Shown here piece by piece: positions 1 through 12,357 of a stretch of DNA of 64,000 bases; within the stretch, counting starts at the first letter, position 1; each line of letters opens with the position of its first letter. Made by a program: the position numbers and the translations under genes. Where the stretch lies: contig RSEF01000005.1 of NCBI GenBank assembly GCA_003993805.1, positions 43,009,401 through 43,073,400 on the forward strand, written 5' to 3'. Below the pieces are notes generated by a model. That model saw only the letters and a list, made by a program, of their open reading frames with translations. It ran no database searches and was not told the origin of the DNA. The DNA is from Himantopus leucocephalus. Lineage: Eukaryota > Chordata > Aves > Charadriiformes > Recurvirostridae.

Positions 1-1096
1 TTGGTTGTTCTACCAAGGACTCTCCCAATTAGATTCCACTTGCTAGAGCAATTCTCTAAGAAGATTAAAACTGTATTTATCTATTGATAAACATGTACAT
101 GACCGTAGAAATAGCAATCATATTTTACAAAGGGAACAACACATATTCTCTGTGACAAAAATCTACAGAATGAAAAAACCCACAATGCAGAGGTGCCCTG
201 AGTGTACTGTGTAAGGAGTTTGCTGGGAAAGTACATATGAGTGCACGGAGACAATGTGGGTTTCTCTGTGAAGGCATGAATTTTAAGGACAAATGGAAAA
301 GAAAGGGTACTTAAATAGTCAAGGAGTGGAAATCTTTTTTTCAGTTATGAGGAAGAAGAGTGGATGTACGGCATCAGCAGTGGAAAGAAGGGGCAAATGG
401 AATGAATCAAAATGGTAGTAGAAACATACATACTCTTATCTGGGAGGAGTGTCCCAGATAAAGTGGTGGGAGAAGAATCTGCCATGAACACCGGCCTTCT
501 GGACAGAATGAGGTGGGAAGATACCCCTACACGTTACTGTTTTCTCAATATTAGGCAGCTAGGTATTACTATTGGTAACTTATTTTGGTTCTTTGGTTTT
601 TGTGGCATCTCATTCCACAGTGCACACAGGAGACTAAAGCCTTCATTTACTGACATGGCTTTCCATGGCCTTCTCCTCCAGGCCCATTAGTGTACCTTTA
701 ATCTGTTGTGAAAGAGGTGAGTTCAGCAGGGTGTCTTGAATGGATGTGTATGTGCATGGTTAATTCAGGCCTTGTGATTTCCTTTAGTTTGTTTTATCTG
801 GTTCTTTGTCTCTTTTTATGCAAGTCTATGATTAGTATTGAGTTCTTCCCAGAATGCTAGCAATTATCTCACAGGTGAAAGGATTAAGAAGGAGCAGTGA
901 GAATCACATTGGGATTAAATAAGACTGCCTTTGGAGTGTGTTTGTGGATTTTTTTTTTTTTTCCTCTAAGCAAAGAGAGAGAAGAGAGAAGCCAGCTCAG
1001 CCTTCAGGTCTCTCTAGGGAGGAAAGTAATACCCTTGAATATGGAAAAGTAGCATCTCAGCTTGGGAGGAGGTCATGCTGAGAAAGGAAAGGTAAT
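1..1096. other. noncoding stretch, nothing recognised
   Basis: No gene or repeat recognised. It holds a run of 14 T at 949-962 followed by a purine-rich patch. The longest open frame (412-690, 92 codons) matches no protein I know and is of chance length. Confidence 0.6.
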
Positions 1097-1290
1097 GTTA
1101 AGGCACAAGATTTAGAGTCCTCAGTTCAGTTCTTGGTTGCTCTGATTTTGCTTCAGGCTGTTCTGATTGCCCACAGTGAACCTCAGCTTGTCCATGTGTG
1201 AAATAGAAGCAGTGATAACTTTCCTGTCTTATGTTGCATGAAACTAAATTAATTACTCCGTAAGTGTGCTAGGTTTTTTGGGTAGTAAAT
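1097..1290 (+). repeat. MIR-like SINE relic
   Basis: Reading left to right, the segment follows the MIR consensus in order: GTTAAGG-CAC near the start, an AGAGTC block, then CCTCAGCTTGTCCATGTGTG in the place of the MIR CCTCAGTTTCCTCATCTGTA, then ATAACTTTCCTGTCTTATG, and a tail resembling the MIR TTAATACATGTAAAGCGCTTAGA. MIR is an ancient tRNA-derived SINE present across amniotes. The copy is diverged, so its boundaries are approximate and only the central block is clear. Confidence 0.55.
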
Positions 1291-1636
1291 ACAAAAGAAG
1301 AGGATAGAGTATTCTTCTTATGCCCCATGCTGTGGTCACACGTCCAACCACATTTTGTCAGATGTGGTTAGTGGTGGGTTATTTCTGTCCCTCTGTTATC
1401 TGCCTCTCTGTGTAATGAGTGGGGCAGACACAATGCTGGTAGAAATGGGGCCTCAGCCCCTTTTTGGGATGAGAAAAGGAACTTTCCCATGGGACTGGCA
1501 GACCATGTATCCCAGACTCTGGAGGAGCAATACAGCTTGCAGGCTGGGCCATGCCGCACCTTATTTACAAACCAGCCTGGAGACTGGCTTGTGCCCGTAC
1601 ACGGCCTAGCAGATGTCACCGCTGACAGGAGCCTAG

Positions 1637-1658
1637 ACTTTGGGCTGCAGCCCAAAGT
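1637..1658. repeat. perfect 22-bp palindrome
   Basis: Two 11-base arms (ACTTTGGGCTG and its reverse complement) abut with no spacer, centred on a PstI-type CTGCAG. The symmetry is exact over all 22 bases and ends at both flanks. No known element is recognised around it. Confidence 0.9.
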
Positions 1659-1977
1659 TCACTTTTAGCCCTGTTCTTCACCTCCTCTGACTGTGGCACC
1701 ACTTGTGTTTGCAGCGCAGCACTGCCTGAAAACCCTGAGAGAAGTTGTGCTTTGGTGCTGAGAAAGCAAATAGTGCCGGGAAACAGGAGAGGGATGACGG
1801 GAAAGGGGCAAAAGCTCCATCAGGTGCTCTGCTGAGTCTGTGTGTGATGGGAGTGGTGGCACGCAGGGTCCATGCTCACCTCAGTATGGCTGGAGAGGCT
1901 CGGGTGTTTCTCAGTAAGATATAGCAGCCCTGCTTTCAAGTGAAATTGAGCTTTTACCCTGAGGGCAGTTTATTTTT

Positions 1978-2278
1978 CATAGAATCATAGAATAGTTTGG
2001 GTCGGAAGGGACCTTTAAAGGTCATCTAGTCCAACCCCCCTGCAATGAGCAGGGACATCTTCAACTAGATCAGGTTGCTCAGAGCCCTGTCCAGCCTGAC
2101 CTTGAATGTTTCCAGGGATGGGGCATCTACCACCTCTCTTGGCAACCTGTGCCGGTGTTTCACCACCCTCATTGTAAAAAATTTCTTCCTTATATCTAAT
2201 CTGAATCTACCCTCCTTTAGTTTAAAACTGTTACCCACTGTCCTATCACTATAGGCCCTCTTTAAATGTCTGTCCCCG
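1978..2278 (-). mobile_element. CR1 LINE, 5'-truncated 3' end
   Basis: On the plus strand it opens with two copies of the octamer CATAGAAT, the reverse complement of the CR1 3' terminal microsatellite, followed by GGAAGGGACCTTTAAAGGTC, CATCTAGTCCAACCCCCCTG, the GATCAGGTTGCTCAGAGCCC block and TTTCTTCCTTATATCTAATC. This is the classic avian CR1 3' end read backwards, so the element lies on the minus strand. About 300 bases are kept. The reverse-transcriptase region is lost by 5' truncation, as is usual for CR1. It resembles the commoner subfamily type rather than that of the copy at 21614-21890. No clear target-site duplication is seen, which is normal for CR1. Confidence 0.95.
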
Positions 2279-3689
2279 AGAGTAATTAGTTGCAGCTTGA
2301 ACTAGTCAAAGGAACAGACTGGAAGGATGTTCTCTATTGCTACACAAGGTAGCTGAAGCCAGAGACCGGTAAGTTACCTTTTGGTGTGCTGGCTTTCCAC
2401 CTTGGGGTTGTGTTGCCTCTGAACCCGCTGCCTGCTCTCCACTGCATGGCTTCCAGCTTCTGGGAGTCATTGCTGGCTGCTCACCAGGCAGCAGCCATGG
2501 CAGCAGCGACTGACAGGCACCTAACCTATTCTGCCCCGTTGTGACATCCTCTTCAGAGAAGTGACCAGGACAGAAACTTTTCTTGTGCTGCCCTTGCTAC
2601 TGCTCTCACTTTGTTTTTTCCCGCTGTATGTGCTGTCCCCATTCACTCAAGCCTTTCAGCCCTGTCCTTAGGGGAACACAGACACAACAGTGACTATGGC
2701 TGTGTGGTCTTTACCCTCTATGTTACATGTACCAAGAAAGGGACAGTTAATGTTGTCATTGCATTTGTGATAAGTATCAGGCACATCCTGACTTCACTCA
2801 TTTTACTCCGGTTCTAGGTTGGCGTATTTTTCCCCTTCTGTCATTTAAGAGTCAGGCATCAGTAATATGAGTTGTAAGTGGAAATGGGGAGATTGTGCCC
2901 TGTTGAGTCCACACAAAGAATTTGGATGGAGTTATTGCATGGGCATTCCTGTATACTTTTTTGTGCTCTCTGATATTTGTTCCTTACCCCTTCACATAAT
3001 TCAGTTAACATTAATCTTTTCCTCTTATAATGCGGATTTGTTGGCTTTGATTAGAGTGTGTTTGGCTGATGGGGCACCTTGGGGACAGGAGCAGAGAGTT
3101 CCCAGAGCTTTGGCCATGTAGAATATGAACTTGCAGAAGTTATAAATAACAATTTTCCATAAGAGTTTCAATATCCTGATACTGCTGTTCCATAATGATT
3201 ACCTAAGCCTCTGTTCTCTTTCCATCTGGTGATCATTATTTCTGTTATATTTTTTATTCTGATTTTATTCTTAGTATGTCAGCTTGTTTTACCTTGTTTG
3301 TATTGATGGATAGCTGTGATTCAAAAATCTATTCTGTTCCAAGTATATTTTTATCAGAATAATCCTCAGTATGTTTCCATCTCAAATATCTATGCCAAAC
3401 ACATTTTTAAGTGTCTCCTTGTGTTACCCTGCCTGAGTGACTAGATATGGAGCTGTAGTACAGCTGTTTTGTCTCGCTCCACAGCTCCACCACACAAACC
3501 TTGATTTTGACTTGCCGTGCCCGATAATGCAGCTCTGGGTCCCTCTGGCACCCTGAGCTAGGGCATTGATTCCATCCTGCTGCTGGGACTCAGAGTTGGG
3601 TTAGTGCATATCACTCTGAACCTTCAGCAAGTAGACTTTGGTGGGACAGCAGAGCTAGAAACAAGACACACTGGTTGAGCTGTGAACAG
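2279..3689. other. noncoding stretch, nothing recognised
   Basis: Unique-looking sequence, more AT-rich from about 3130. Open frames at 2611-2817 and 2867-3121 are short, hydrophobic by composition and unrecognised. Confidence 0.55.
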
Positions 3690-3840
3690 GAGGTACTGTG
3701 TAGTCACTCAGAGCACTAAGTATTTCCTACTTAACAGAAGAAGACAGTGAAGGACAGAGATTACCTGATTTTCCATAAAGCCAGGGTGAACTACTAGTGC
3801 CAGGAACAAGCCCAGGGGCTCCAAATTCCTGAGCAGAGCA
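3690..3840 (-). repeat. MIR-like SINE relic
   Basis: Matches the reverse complement of MIR in order: GGAGGTACTGTG, then CTTAACAGAAGAAGACAGTG (MIR TTTTACAGATGAGGAAACTG), AAGGACAGAGATTACCTGAT (MIR AGGCACAGAGAGGTTAAGTAACTTGCC), then a block like the MIR CAGAGCCGGGATTCGAACCCAGG and a final GGCTCCAAATTCCTGAGC. It is diverged with small indels, and the ends are approximate. Confidence 0.55.
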
Positions 3841-5149
3841 GCACAGAGCTACTGAGTTGAGTGTGCTTTCAGGTGAACACGCTAGGTACAGCAAGTCATG
3901 TCAAAGCCATATTTAGAAATGGGCCTAAGCAATGATCAATGATATTATTCTTAGACAACGTAGAATTTGCTTCTGTTGCATTTTCTTAGTCTTTCACAGG
4001 CAAATAATATTAATTAAAAAGTCCCTACTGCATTTGAGACACTGATTTGCCAAGAAATGGGGAGATTAACTTTCGTTGCACATGGAGGCTTCACTTTGTT
4101 AACAGAGTGCTTTAGAGAAAGGGGAAAACACTGGAAGAACAAGACTGATTAGAGAGTCTCTTATTACAAGATTACCTGTCTTTTTACTGAGCTGCGTATT
4201 TATTACATGGCAAGGCTCTAGTTACAGGCCAGTGATTGCCTAGGTTCAGGTGTTTACCTGGCGGCTTCTGGGATGTCGCATAAACAGCTGTAAATAGAGC
4301 CAGTTATTCAATCCACTCATAAAGAAGTTTGATTGTAGGTCTCCAGTCTTTCCAGGGTACAATGTCTGAGCCAAAGCAGGCAGCCGACAGAGCTCTCTGC
4401 TGGTGTTATTACTGCTGCCACTGCTGGAAATGTTTAGAAATGTTAATATGAATTTTCAACAGGGGCAAAACAGAAGGGTCTAGGGGCAGTTGGCACAGTG
4501 GGGATGGGGCAGGGAGAGTCAGAGTCTCCTTTTTTATCCATTCATTGTACCCCTTGCTGTCAAGCATTGGCACGGTGGGCTGCTCTGGGAGGGAAAGTGC
4601 CAGTTCCTCTTGTTCTATTGCAATGCTCTGGGGGTTTATATTGCCCCCTTTCTAACCCTTTCTGCCTACCTTGCTGGTACTACTTCAAAGAAAGAGCTTT
4701 AAGCACACCTTTCCTATTATAATTTCTAGTGCGTGAGACCCTGAAGTCCACAAGATATCTTTGTGCTGTATAGGATGATGAAATATGTAAAAATTAGCCA
4801 AACCCACAGGCAGTGGGATCATCAATCTTTTGTTCTGTGAGGCTGTCAAACCTTTTTGGATTTGCCTAATAGTTATGGTGCATTGTGTGTATGTCTCAAC
4901 TATATTATCAATAATATAACCATCATAAAATAACCTCTAGTCCTTGGCTGCTCTTGTTTCTTCTGGTCCTGTATATTATGCTTCAGAGAATAAAAAGCTA
5001 TGGCAGCTTTTCAACAGTTAGATGCTGTGTAGAGCTAAATTCTAGTCCTTCCCCAAACCATTCCATGAATTAACTTTCAAACTGTTTCTTAAAAGCCTTA
5101 TCAGCCTCTAATAAAATAATGGAAGCAATATTAAGAATAATGAATCTGT
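3841..5149. other. noncoding stretch with a motif-dense block
   Basis: The part at 4160-4460 is dense in factor-like motifs. It includes CAGGTGTTTACCTG at 4247-4260, a forkhead core TGTTTAC inside a small palindrome with CAGGT/ACCTG arms. From about 4740 the sequence turns AT-rich. Open frames at 4490-4722 are of chance length. Confidence 0.4.
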
Positions 5150-6085
5150 AACTATACAGAGTAACAGAACCATAAGCAATCATCAGCGGCATTTAGTAAA
5201 CAAAACTCATAGAAGACATTTGATTACTTTTGGACTGAGTTACAAAATTAATGGATGAAAGGAAGACAGTGGTTGTGATATATCTAGACTTCAACATGTT
5301 ATTTCACAAAAAGCCCTATATAATCTTACTTGGAAAAAACAATTAAAATTTGGCTTTAACTTGAAGAGTTTTCTAAAATAAATTAGCAATACAAAATGCA
5401 ACAGCATTTTCATGAACTGTGAAGGCTAGACAAATTGGAAGTTACTGTCATTTCTGTCTAGCGCTTTTCTCAGTGATCACAAAGAGGGGAAGAAATGACA
5501 TATTAATGAAATGTGTAGATTTGACTAGAATGGGAAGAATTGCAATCATCAGTGTGGATAGAAAACAGCATAAATGTTGCATAAGTGCCATGACATCTTT
5601 CATAAAGCAGTAGGTGGATAATTCATCTGTAAAGAGATCTGATAAGCTGCACCTAGACTAAACTGTTAAGGGCCTTAAATACTGTAGGGTGGAGATATGT
5701 CAAACAATCTGTAAGAATTTTGAAAGGGCTTGATGATTAAGATCATGCATGGCTTGATTATGAGGGAACAGTGAAAGACCTAGTATGTATACCTAAACTT
5801 CGTGCTGAGAAAGTGGCAAGATATGAAACGAAAGCCATCTCCAAGCACATAGAGAGCATAGATGCACGGAAGAAAAAAGAATTATCTTGGTGTTGTCTCA
5901 GAGGAATTACCCAGAAGGGGTGCCAATCAATTGTACAAAGGTGTTTTAGGTCCAGTATCAAGAGGGAATATTTTAACAATGAGAACTATAGCATCAGCTT
6001 ATAGAGTACTTTACCAAGTGAAAAAATGTGAGCCACTGAGTTTTTACAATTGTATTGAAAATAAACTAAATGGAGTTCCTATTCT
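5150..6085 (+). mobile_element. decayed non-LTR retrotransposon with RT relic
   Basis: Two separated parts read as LINE reverse transcriptase. At 5251-5340 one frame gives LMDERKTVVVIYLDF, matching the RT motif A context of CR1/L3-type LINEs (V-IYLDFSKAFDTVPHKILL); the metal-binding Asp is the codon at 5287-5289, while the following SKAFD is degraded. At 5961-6075 another frame gives RGNILTMRTI, then a spaced L, V, SL and F pattern, the same layout as the CR1 C-terminal segment (R--FFT-RVI--WN-LP-EVV--PSLE-FK). The roughly 600 bases between are too decayed to follow and are shorter than an intact RT would need, so an internal deletion is likely. Many stops are present. It is older than and unlike the three avian CR1 copies here. 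The family name is uncertain; non-LTR LINE identity is fairly likely. Confidence 0.6.
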
Positions 6086-8159
6086 TGGGAGCCAGCCCCT
6101 TTCTTCCTCACCCAGTGGACATGAGATGGCGACTTAGAGGAGGATAACTTAAGTCTTTTCCCTTCTTCAAAGCTCTAATGTACCATAATACAGACATACA
6201 GATATCCTTCATTTTCCAGAGGATCTTTATCTGCTCCACATTGAAATCCTTTGTGATTGCTCTGGTTGGTGTCTGTATTTCTGAGGGAACAATAATCTGT
6301 TGTATCAGCTAGCAATGTAAAAATAGTCCAGCAAATGCAAACAAAATGTTTTCATAAAGGAAACTGGATGGTTTGCCATAACTACATTAGTGCTAATGCA
6401 CTACCAGGTCTCTTTTTTCTTTATCCGTGTGTTAATTTTGTTCTTCAGGCTCCCCATCTCTTCTAGCTTAATTACCCTCCCCAGACTGGAGGCTGCTGCT
6501 GCCTTTTGGCTTCATTACCAGCTTTCATTTTCATTAAGAACCTTGCGCTAATGGACTGTTATAAAACACAGTCATCACTGGCAGGTGTTGCCAAATGACT
6601 CTCAGCATGATGGCATTTCTGTGCAATGGAGCAAACAGTCTGGACATTGGATTTGTGGAGCATCCAAGGGCTTGGGATAGAAGGAGAAGAGAGAAAAGTT
6701 TGGTGGATCAGTACAAAGAAGCCCTCAAATGTTCACATGAACAATGATGGAAAAAGAGCACTATGAGCAGTGGGCTTGTTCTGAGACCCCCAATAGTGCC
6801 AGCATCTGCTCAGGTTGCAAACATCACAGAACAGCTTCCCAAACAGCTCTGTAATAGTGGTGGAGCATCAGCAGTATTTATTATCAAAAAATACTAATCC
6901 TTACAGCCTTCCAGTTTAGAAGGGAATGAAAATCTGAATACCACCTCATTGACTGAGTGAAATTATATACCAAAATAAACTTTGTGGCTCATGTCATCCA
7001 ACATTAGTAAAGGGAATGAATATTTCTGCTGCAGAGATATCGGTCATAGTTGCCTTTGTGTGTCCTCTAAACGATTTAGTGATATTGGAACAAATATTCA
7101 TCAGGAAAGAGCAAGGACTTCTTGTATTGTCCTTCAAGGAGCTGATTGTTCCAGTCAAAATAACTAGAGGCATGTCCCAGAAGAAATACTGTCGTGTTTA
7201 GACCCTTAAGAGGGGAATACGAGTGTTTCAGCACTGAGGACCTGTAATAAAGAGTCATTATTCTGTGTTGATCTAAAGTCCCTTAACTTTTGTTATTGTC
7301 TTCCAAAAGACCATAAAAGCTCTCCGGTTATGTACCAAAGCCAGTACTGAGCAGGAGGATGTGATGCCTCCACTTGGAGATAAGCAAATGGCCCATTTTG
7401 CATATTCTTTTCTGGCTTTTTTTGGATTTGTTTATGCTTCCCATTTTTCCTTTTTTTTTCTTACCAAGTTTCATGCCAGAGAGTGACAGCATGGTTTCAC
7501 TTATTGAGAAGTGGCTTTCTTTTATCAGTTCTTATTTGTGCTTTCTCAAGGCACTGCTCCCCTGCAGTAGAAAGTCTTTTTTGCAGATGGACCGATCTCA
7601 TAGAGCAGGCAAGGAACACTTGATCTGACTGGCTGCAGGGTATGCATTTTGGCTGAGTGTAAGAAGGTGTGCTTTCATTGAATTCTTGACCTTTTAGCAG
7701 TCCTTGGGCCACTTCTGAGAAAGAATGGCTTTTCACAGGCCAGTGCAGTTAGTCTGCAGCTGTTACTGGAAGAGAGTACTGTCCATATTGACACGCGATA
7801 CATGGCCAAATCCAGTAACTCTTCCTTAAGCAGAACTTTTACTGATTGTGTGGCAGATGGAATTTTTCTTACTGCTTACTATGCCACATCATTCTTTCCT
7901 TCAAGGCATGAGCTCAGACAAGACCTTACAGGATGAGGGAAAATGTGTTTCATTGGGGGTCCTGGATCGTGTGGTGGAGGGAGAGGACCTTCCGGAGTGT
8001 ACTAGCAGAAGATGACGACTTCAGTAGGCTGGGGCTTTGCGGCACAACATGGCTGTGGGAGAATCCTGGCAAGAGTAAGCAAAGAGCCAGATTAGAGGCA
8101 CTGGAAGGATAGACTTTTTCCCAGGGACCCAGTTGGGACTGTGCCCAGTGCGCTGCAAC
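6086..8159. other. noncoding stretch, one motif-dense block
   Basis: Positions 6470-6640 look like a conserved noncoding element by eye (unique, low CpG, TTCATTAAG, GCTAATGG and a GGCAGGTGTTGCC E-box), but nothing proves it. The rest is unremarkable. Open frames of 60-84 codons at 6982-7736 overlap on both strands and are unrecognised. Confidence 0.4.
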
Positions 8160-8312
8160 CCAGAAGACTATGAAACTGCATGTTGAAAGTGGGGGGCAGG
8201 GGCAAGAAAAAGCCCCCAGCAAAGGCAAGTCAGGTAACTTTAAACCTCTTTTTTTCTAGTCTGCCTCTAGTCCTTGCTTTTCACTTTCTCCGTCTTAAAA
8301 ATGTAATTGGCT
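8160..8312. repeat. left copy of duplication flanking a gap
   Basis: This 153-base segment recurs at 8413-8565 with 6 mismatches and no indel. Its right edge is the first N of the gap. That geometry fits two overlapping contig ends that were not merged, though a real tandem duplication is possible. Confidence 0.85.
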
Positions 8313-8412
8313 NNNNNNNNNNNNNNNNNNNNNNNNNNNNNNNNNNNNNNNNNNNNNNNNNNNNNNNNNNNNNNNNNNNNNNNNNNNNNNNNNNNNNNNN
8401 NNNNNNNNNNNN
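8313..8412. other. assembly gap, 100 N
   Basis: Exactly 100 N, a conventional placeholder for a gap of unknown size. It lies between the two copies of a 153-base direct repeat. Confidence 1.
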
Positions 8413-8565
8413 CCAGAAGACTATGAAACTGCATGTTGAAAGTGGGGGGCAGGGGGAAGAAAAAGCCCCCAGCAAAGGCAAGGCAGGTAACTTTAAACCT
8501 CTTTTTTTCTAGTCTGCCCTATGTCCTTGCTTTTCACTTTCTCCGTCTTAAAAATGTAATTGGCT
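8413..8565. repeat. right copy of duplication flanking a gap
   Basis: The partner of 8160-8312. The six differences include a run of four neighbouring mismatches (CTCTAGTCC against CCTATGTCC), more like base-call trouble or a small inversion-like shuffle than ordinary allelic change. Confidence 0.85.
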
Positions 8566-11500
8566 TAGGTCTGAGTATAAAGCACTTGTGGTCCTGCTCA
8601 CTGCATGCACAAGCCTTGGCTGATCTACCTTTAAGCTCTGATCACATCAAAATCCTGTAACAATGTCGAGGTTTAGGCCAAATCAGCCANGCTGGCATGT
8701 GATCACCTGAGTGCCATCCCTGCGGGTGAAAATATTTGACTGTAGACTCTGCCGGTGTTGTGTGACTCTTGCTCTTTGCAGCACTGGGTAATACCAGAAA
8801 CTTTCTGGTCGCCTGAGATCCCCTGTGGAGGTACAGCTGCTGGACTTCCCTTCTGCCTTTAACCCAGTCTGACATTATCTGTGTGTCATTATTTTCTAGG
8901 CTGAAGTGGCTGCAGCCAAAGGCTCATTTTCTATCTTTTATTTAAGCAAATCTCGTAGGAAATTTCAGTGTTTTAGAATAAGGGGAGATTGCTCCTGGTT
9001 AGAAGCAAGGATAATGTAAATAGGTATAAATCTCTCTCCCCTTTCCTCCAGTAATTCTGTCTAGGTCACATTGTAGAGCTTTACCAGTACATGCTTAACT
9101 GTGACCCTGTGTTTCTTCTGTGTCTTTTCCTTGTACTCGCATAGATGTTGTGTACGTCTGGAGGATTCCACTTGTAAGTGATCAAAGTTAAACGTGTGCA
9201 GAAACTGGAGCTCAAATCACTTCAAAGTGGATTAGGCTAAATAATGAGAATACATTGCTGGAGAATAATCTTATAGTGAACAGCAGGTGGTTTGGGGCAG
9301 AACATAAATTGCTGTAACCTGATAAGACACAGGGAAAGGTGTGAAAGACCATTCTAGTGGTGAATATTATTTATTAGCACTGTTGCTTTTATATTCTTTA
9401 TATTAAAGTCCATTTTTCTGTGGACTTTTTGTTCTTCTGTCAGGCTTTTTAGTGCTAGGAAGGATTTTGTACTAGGAAGTTTCTCAGTACAGATGAGTCC
9501 TTTCTCCTCATCCTGGCTCTTCTATTATGTTTGAGTTGGAACAGTAGAAAAGTGAGAGGCCAGTACTCCTTACTCTCTCACTGGAACTTCCCATCTGTGA
9601 GTCAGATTTGTTGGCCAGTATTGATTTGTGTTCCCATAATCACTGTGTGATTTAGGGAATAATTAGTGTCTTGTCTTGCAAGGGGAGGAGGATGAATAAG
9701 GTCCCTTAGGGAGTTAGTAGCACAGGAGGGTATAAACTGCAGATATTCTTGTCTATTTTGGGACATTAATACCATGTGTACTTGAAACATGAGATTTAAC
9801 TATTCGTCAAGAATGGGGTTGAGTTTGGTCTGATAGGTTTAAAAAAGCCCTATGATGGGCAGAGCCATTATCTTCCTCCAGAAGGTGATTTACTTGTTAT
9901 TGCTGGGCTGTGACTCAGGCCTTTTCTTCCGAAGGGATAAATCATTCCTAGCAGAGTAAATGTCACATGGAGATGTATTGGTGACTCCAGAAAAAGTTGC
10001 CCTTTAACAGCTTCCTGGTAACATTTCCCTTGCAGCGCTTGGGTAAATGCAATGACAAAATAAAGGGAGCATCTATCCCCTTCTTCTGCCCCTCTTCATC
10101 ACAGCCTGTCAGTCCCACCTCGGGGCCATTGCATCTTAAGGGGAATGACTCAGACCACTGGCAGAGCAGATAATGCCAAGCCAAAAGGAGATTGTGCGGC
10201 ATATAAATCTCAGGCCTTGGGACAGGAGCTGACTGGGACCTCACTGCATAATCACAGAGGCCATGCTCTGTGGTGGACTACATCAAGACAACTTTCTTGG
10301 AGTTCAGGGGACTAACACTAATTAACACCAAAGAAGAATCTTCTTGACAGATGAAGGGAGTAGGGAGCAGGTAGTGCAGGGAAGGTCAGAAGGTCACAAG
10401 GTGGAAAGCCGCAAGTATTGATGAATCTTATGCTTAGGTTTATGGTTGTGAGCCAATAGAGGAATTATCTGTCTCAAAATTCTTGCATGTACCATCCTTG
10501 TCACTATAATAATGTCTGATTCTTTTATGGCAGTAGACTTATATGGAAGGATCTGGCTAGATCAGGGAATTGAAAATGGGATCTTTACACTTTCTCATGC
10601 AGGCCATCACTTGAATATGGTTACCTTGGCTGGCAATGACTGACTACTCTTTCCTTCTGACAGCCAAATGAAGTGGTGGATTTTAGTCCTGCCATGAACA
10701 GGAAAGGATAAGTGTTCTCACTGTAAGGCCTTGCCTCCTTCTCCGTGATTACTTCAGGGAGGCTCAGGCACTGCATGGCTCACTTTCTCCTTTTTTTTCT
10801 GGGTCTCTGAGAAGGCGAGGGTAGACCTATTAAATACAGGCAAGTTCCAGCTTGAGGAAGCCACATCAGTTCTTTGCTCTGAAATCTGCAAAAATGAGCA
10901 GCCAAAGGCATATCATTAAGGATGAGCACCTGTAGATGAGTTGTGTAAATACATGAATAGGTACTATGGTGACAGACGTTGCTGCAGAACTCCAAAGTTG
11001 ATCTCTACGGAGGCCCTGGTATATCTTTCAAGGTGCAGACCAAAACTGGGTCATGTGAAGCTTTAGAGTAATGTGAATGTGTTGAGGCCAAATATAGCAG
11101 AGGAGTTAGCACAACAACATGCTTAATGAGATTGATCAACAGTGGGATTTTGCAGGGAGAAGGGAGGAGAGTTCAGAGTTGTGAAAAATGCTTCTGAATT
11201 ACTATCCAGAGAAGAGAGGCATTCTTGATTTACTGTCTGAAGAAAAAAGGTTCCCATGGGTGTGAGTGCTGCCACACAGCTGTTCAGATAACAGAAGTGT
11301 TGTAAGAGAATACAAGTAGTTATAGGTGTTTATTGTCTGACTGTACTTCAGTTTCCAAAAATGGAACAAATTTCTAGTTGTAATATTAAACACCTTTCCT
11401 AACAGCAAGTGGAGTTTATTGCCAAAGTGTTGCAGGCGTAGCAACTGGGAAAATAACTTGAATGCAGAGATGTTGCATGCCCCAAAATATCCCTTTTTGA

Positions 11501-12357
11501 GCCCTGCAAGGCAGACTTTACAAGATACGGAAGAGTAGACCTGCACATTCTCCCTACAAAACGTTCTCTCCTTGGATCTAAATGGTGGCTTTTAGATTTG
11601 TGCAGCTCTAGTGATTTCAGCTGAGTAACTTTGAGAGTTGACTATTGCATCCTCTATTTTCAGAATTCCTCAGAGTTTTGATACTGGGGACTAGCAGCAG
11701 AAGTCAGTGAAGAGGAGAGTGAGTGATTTTTCTTGGGAACTTTGAATAATACCCCTTGAAGGTAGTGTTATTGCTGCAGTAAATTTGCAAGGTTCAAAAT
11801 TTCTCTCACCGTTCAAACTCTTTGTGATGTTCCAGCTGAATTAGTGAGGCCTGTATCTTTCTGTTTCCTCTGCTGCTATAGCTTAGGTGTTCCCCTCCTT
11901 CTCTTCCTCCAGTTCAGGAACTGGTGGCACAAGAGCATTTCCCTGACCAGCTCCTGTGCTTGGAGCAGTCTTAAGTGTTTCAGTTTCCATTTTCCTTTCA
12001 TTACTCTTCAACTCTGACTGTTGTATTTTATTACTCAAAACTTTTCTTCAAAGTAGAGGTGGTATGAAAGAGAGGACAGAAAGTCTTGTTGCGTTGATAA
12101 AATCTTAGACACCATCTCCTCTTTTTGCTCTCTTTGGTAAGAATCCAGAAAAAAAGCAGAACCATTTAATAAGTAACCTAGATACTAAACTAAGTTTGTA
12201 AAGAGACATGTGAATCATAGGAGTTAAGACTCTGTGAAAGCACCTCATCCATCTCCCTGCCAGTGCACTACTGCTTTGTATGGCATAAAGGGAAAATAGT
12301 AGTGTCCTTATAATACCCTTTCTGCTGGTGTAGGTTATCACATGAAGAAGAAATGTT
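8566..12357. other. noncoding stretch, nothing recognised
   Basis: A single N at 8690 has no duplicated flank. The longest open frame is 114 codons (11202-11546, minus) and resembles no protein I know. A pyrimidine tract ending in CAG at about 11911 could be a splice acceptor, but no donor follows closely. Confidence 0.55.
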
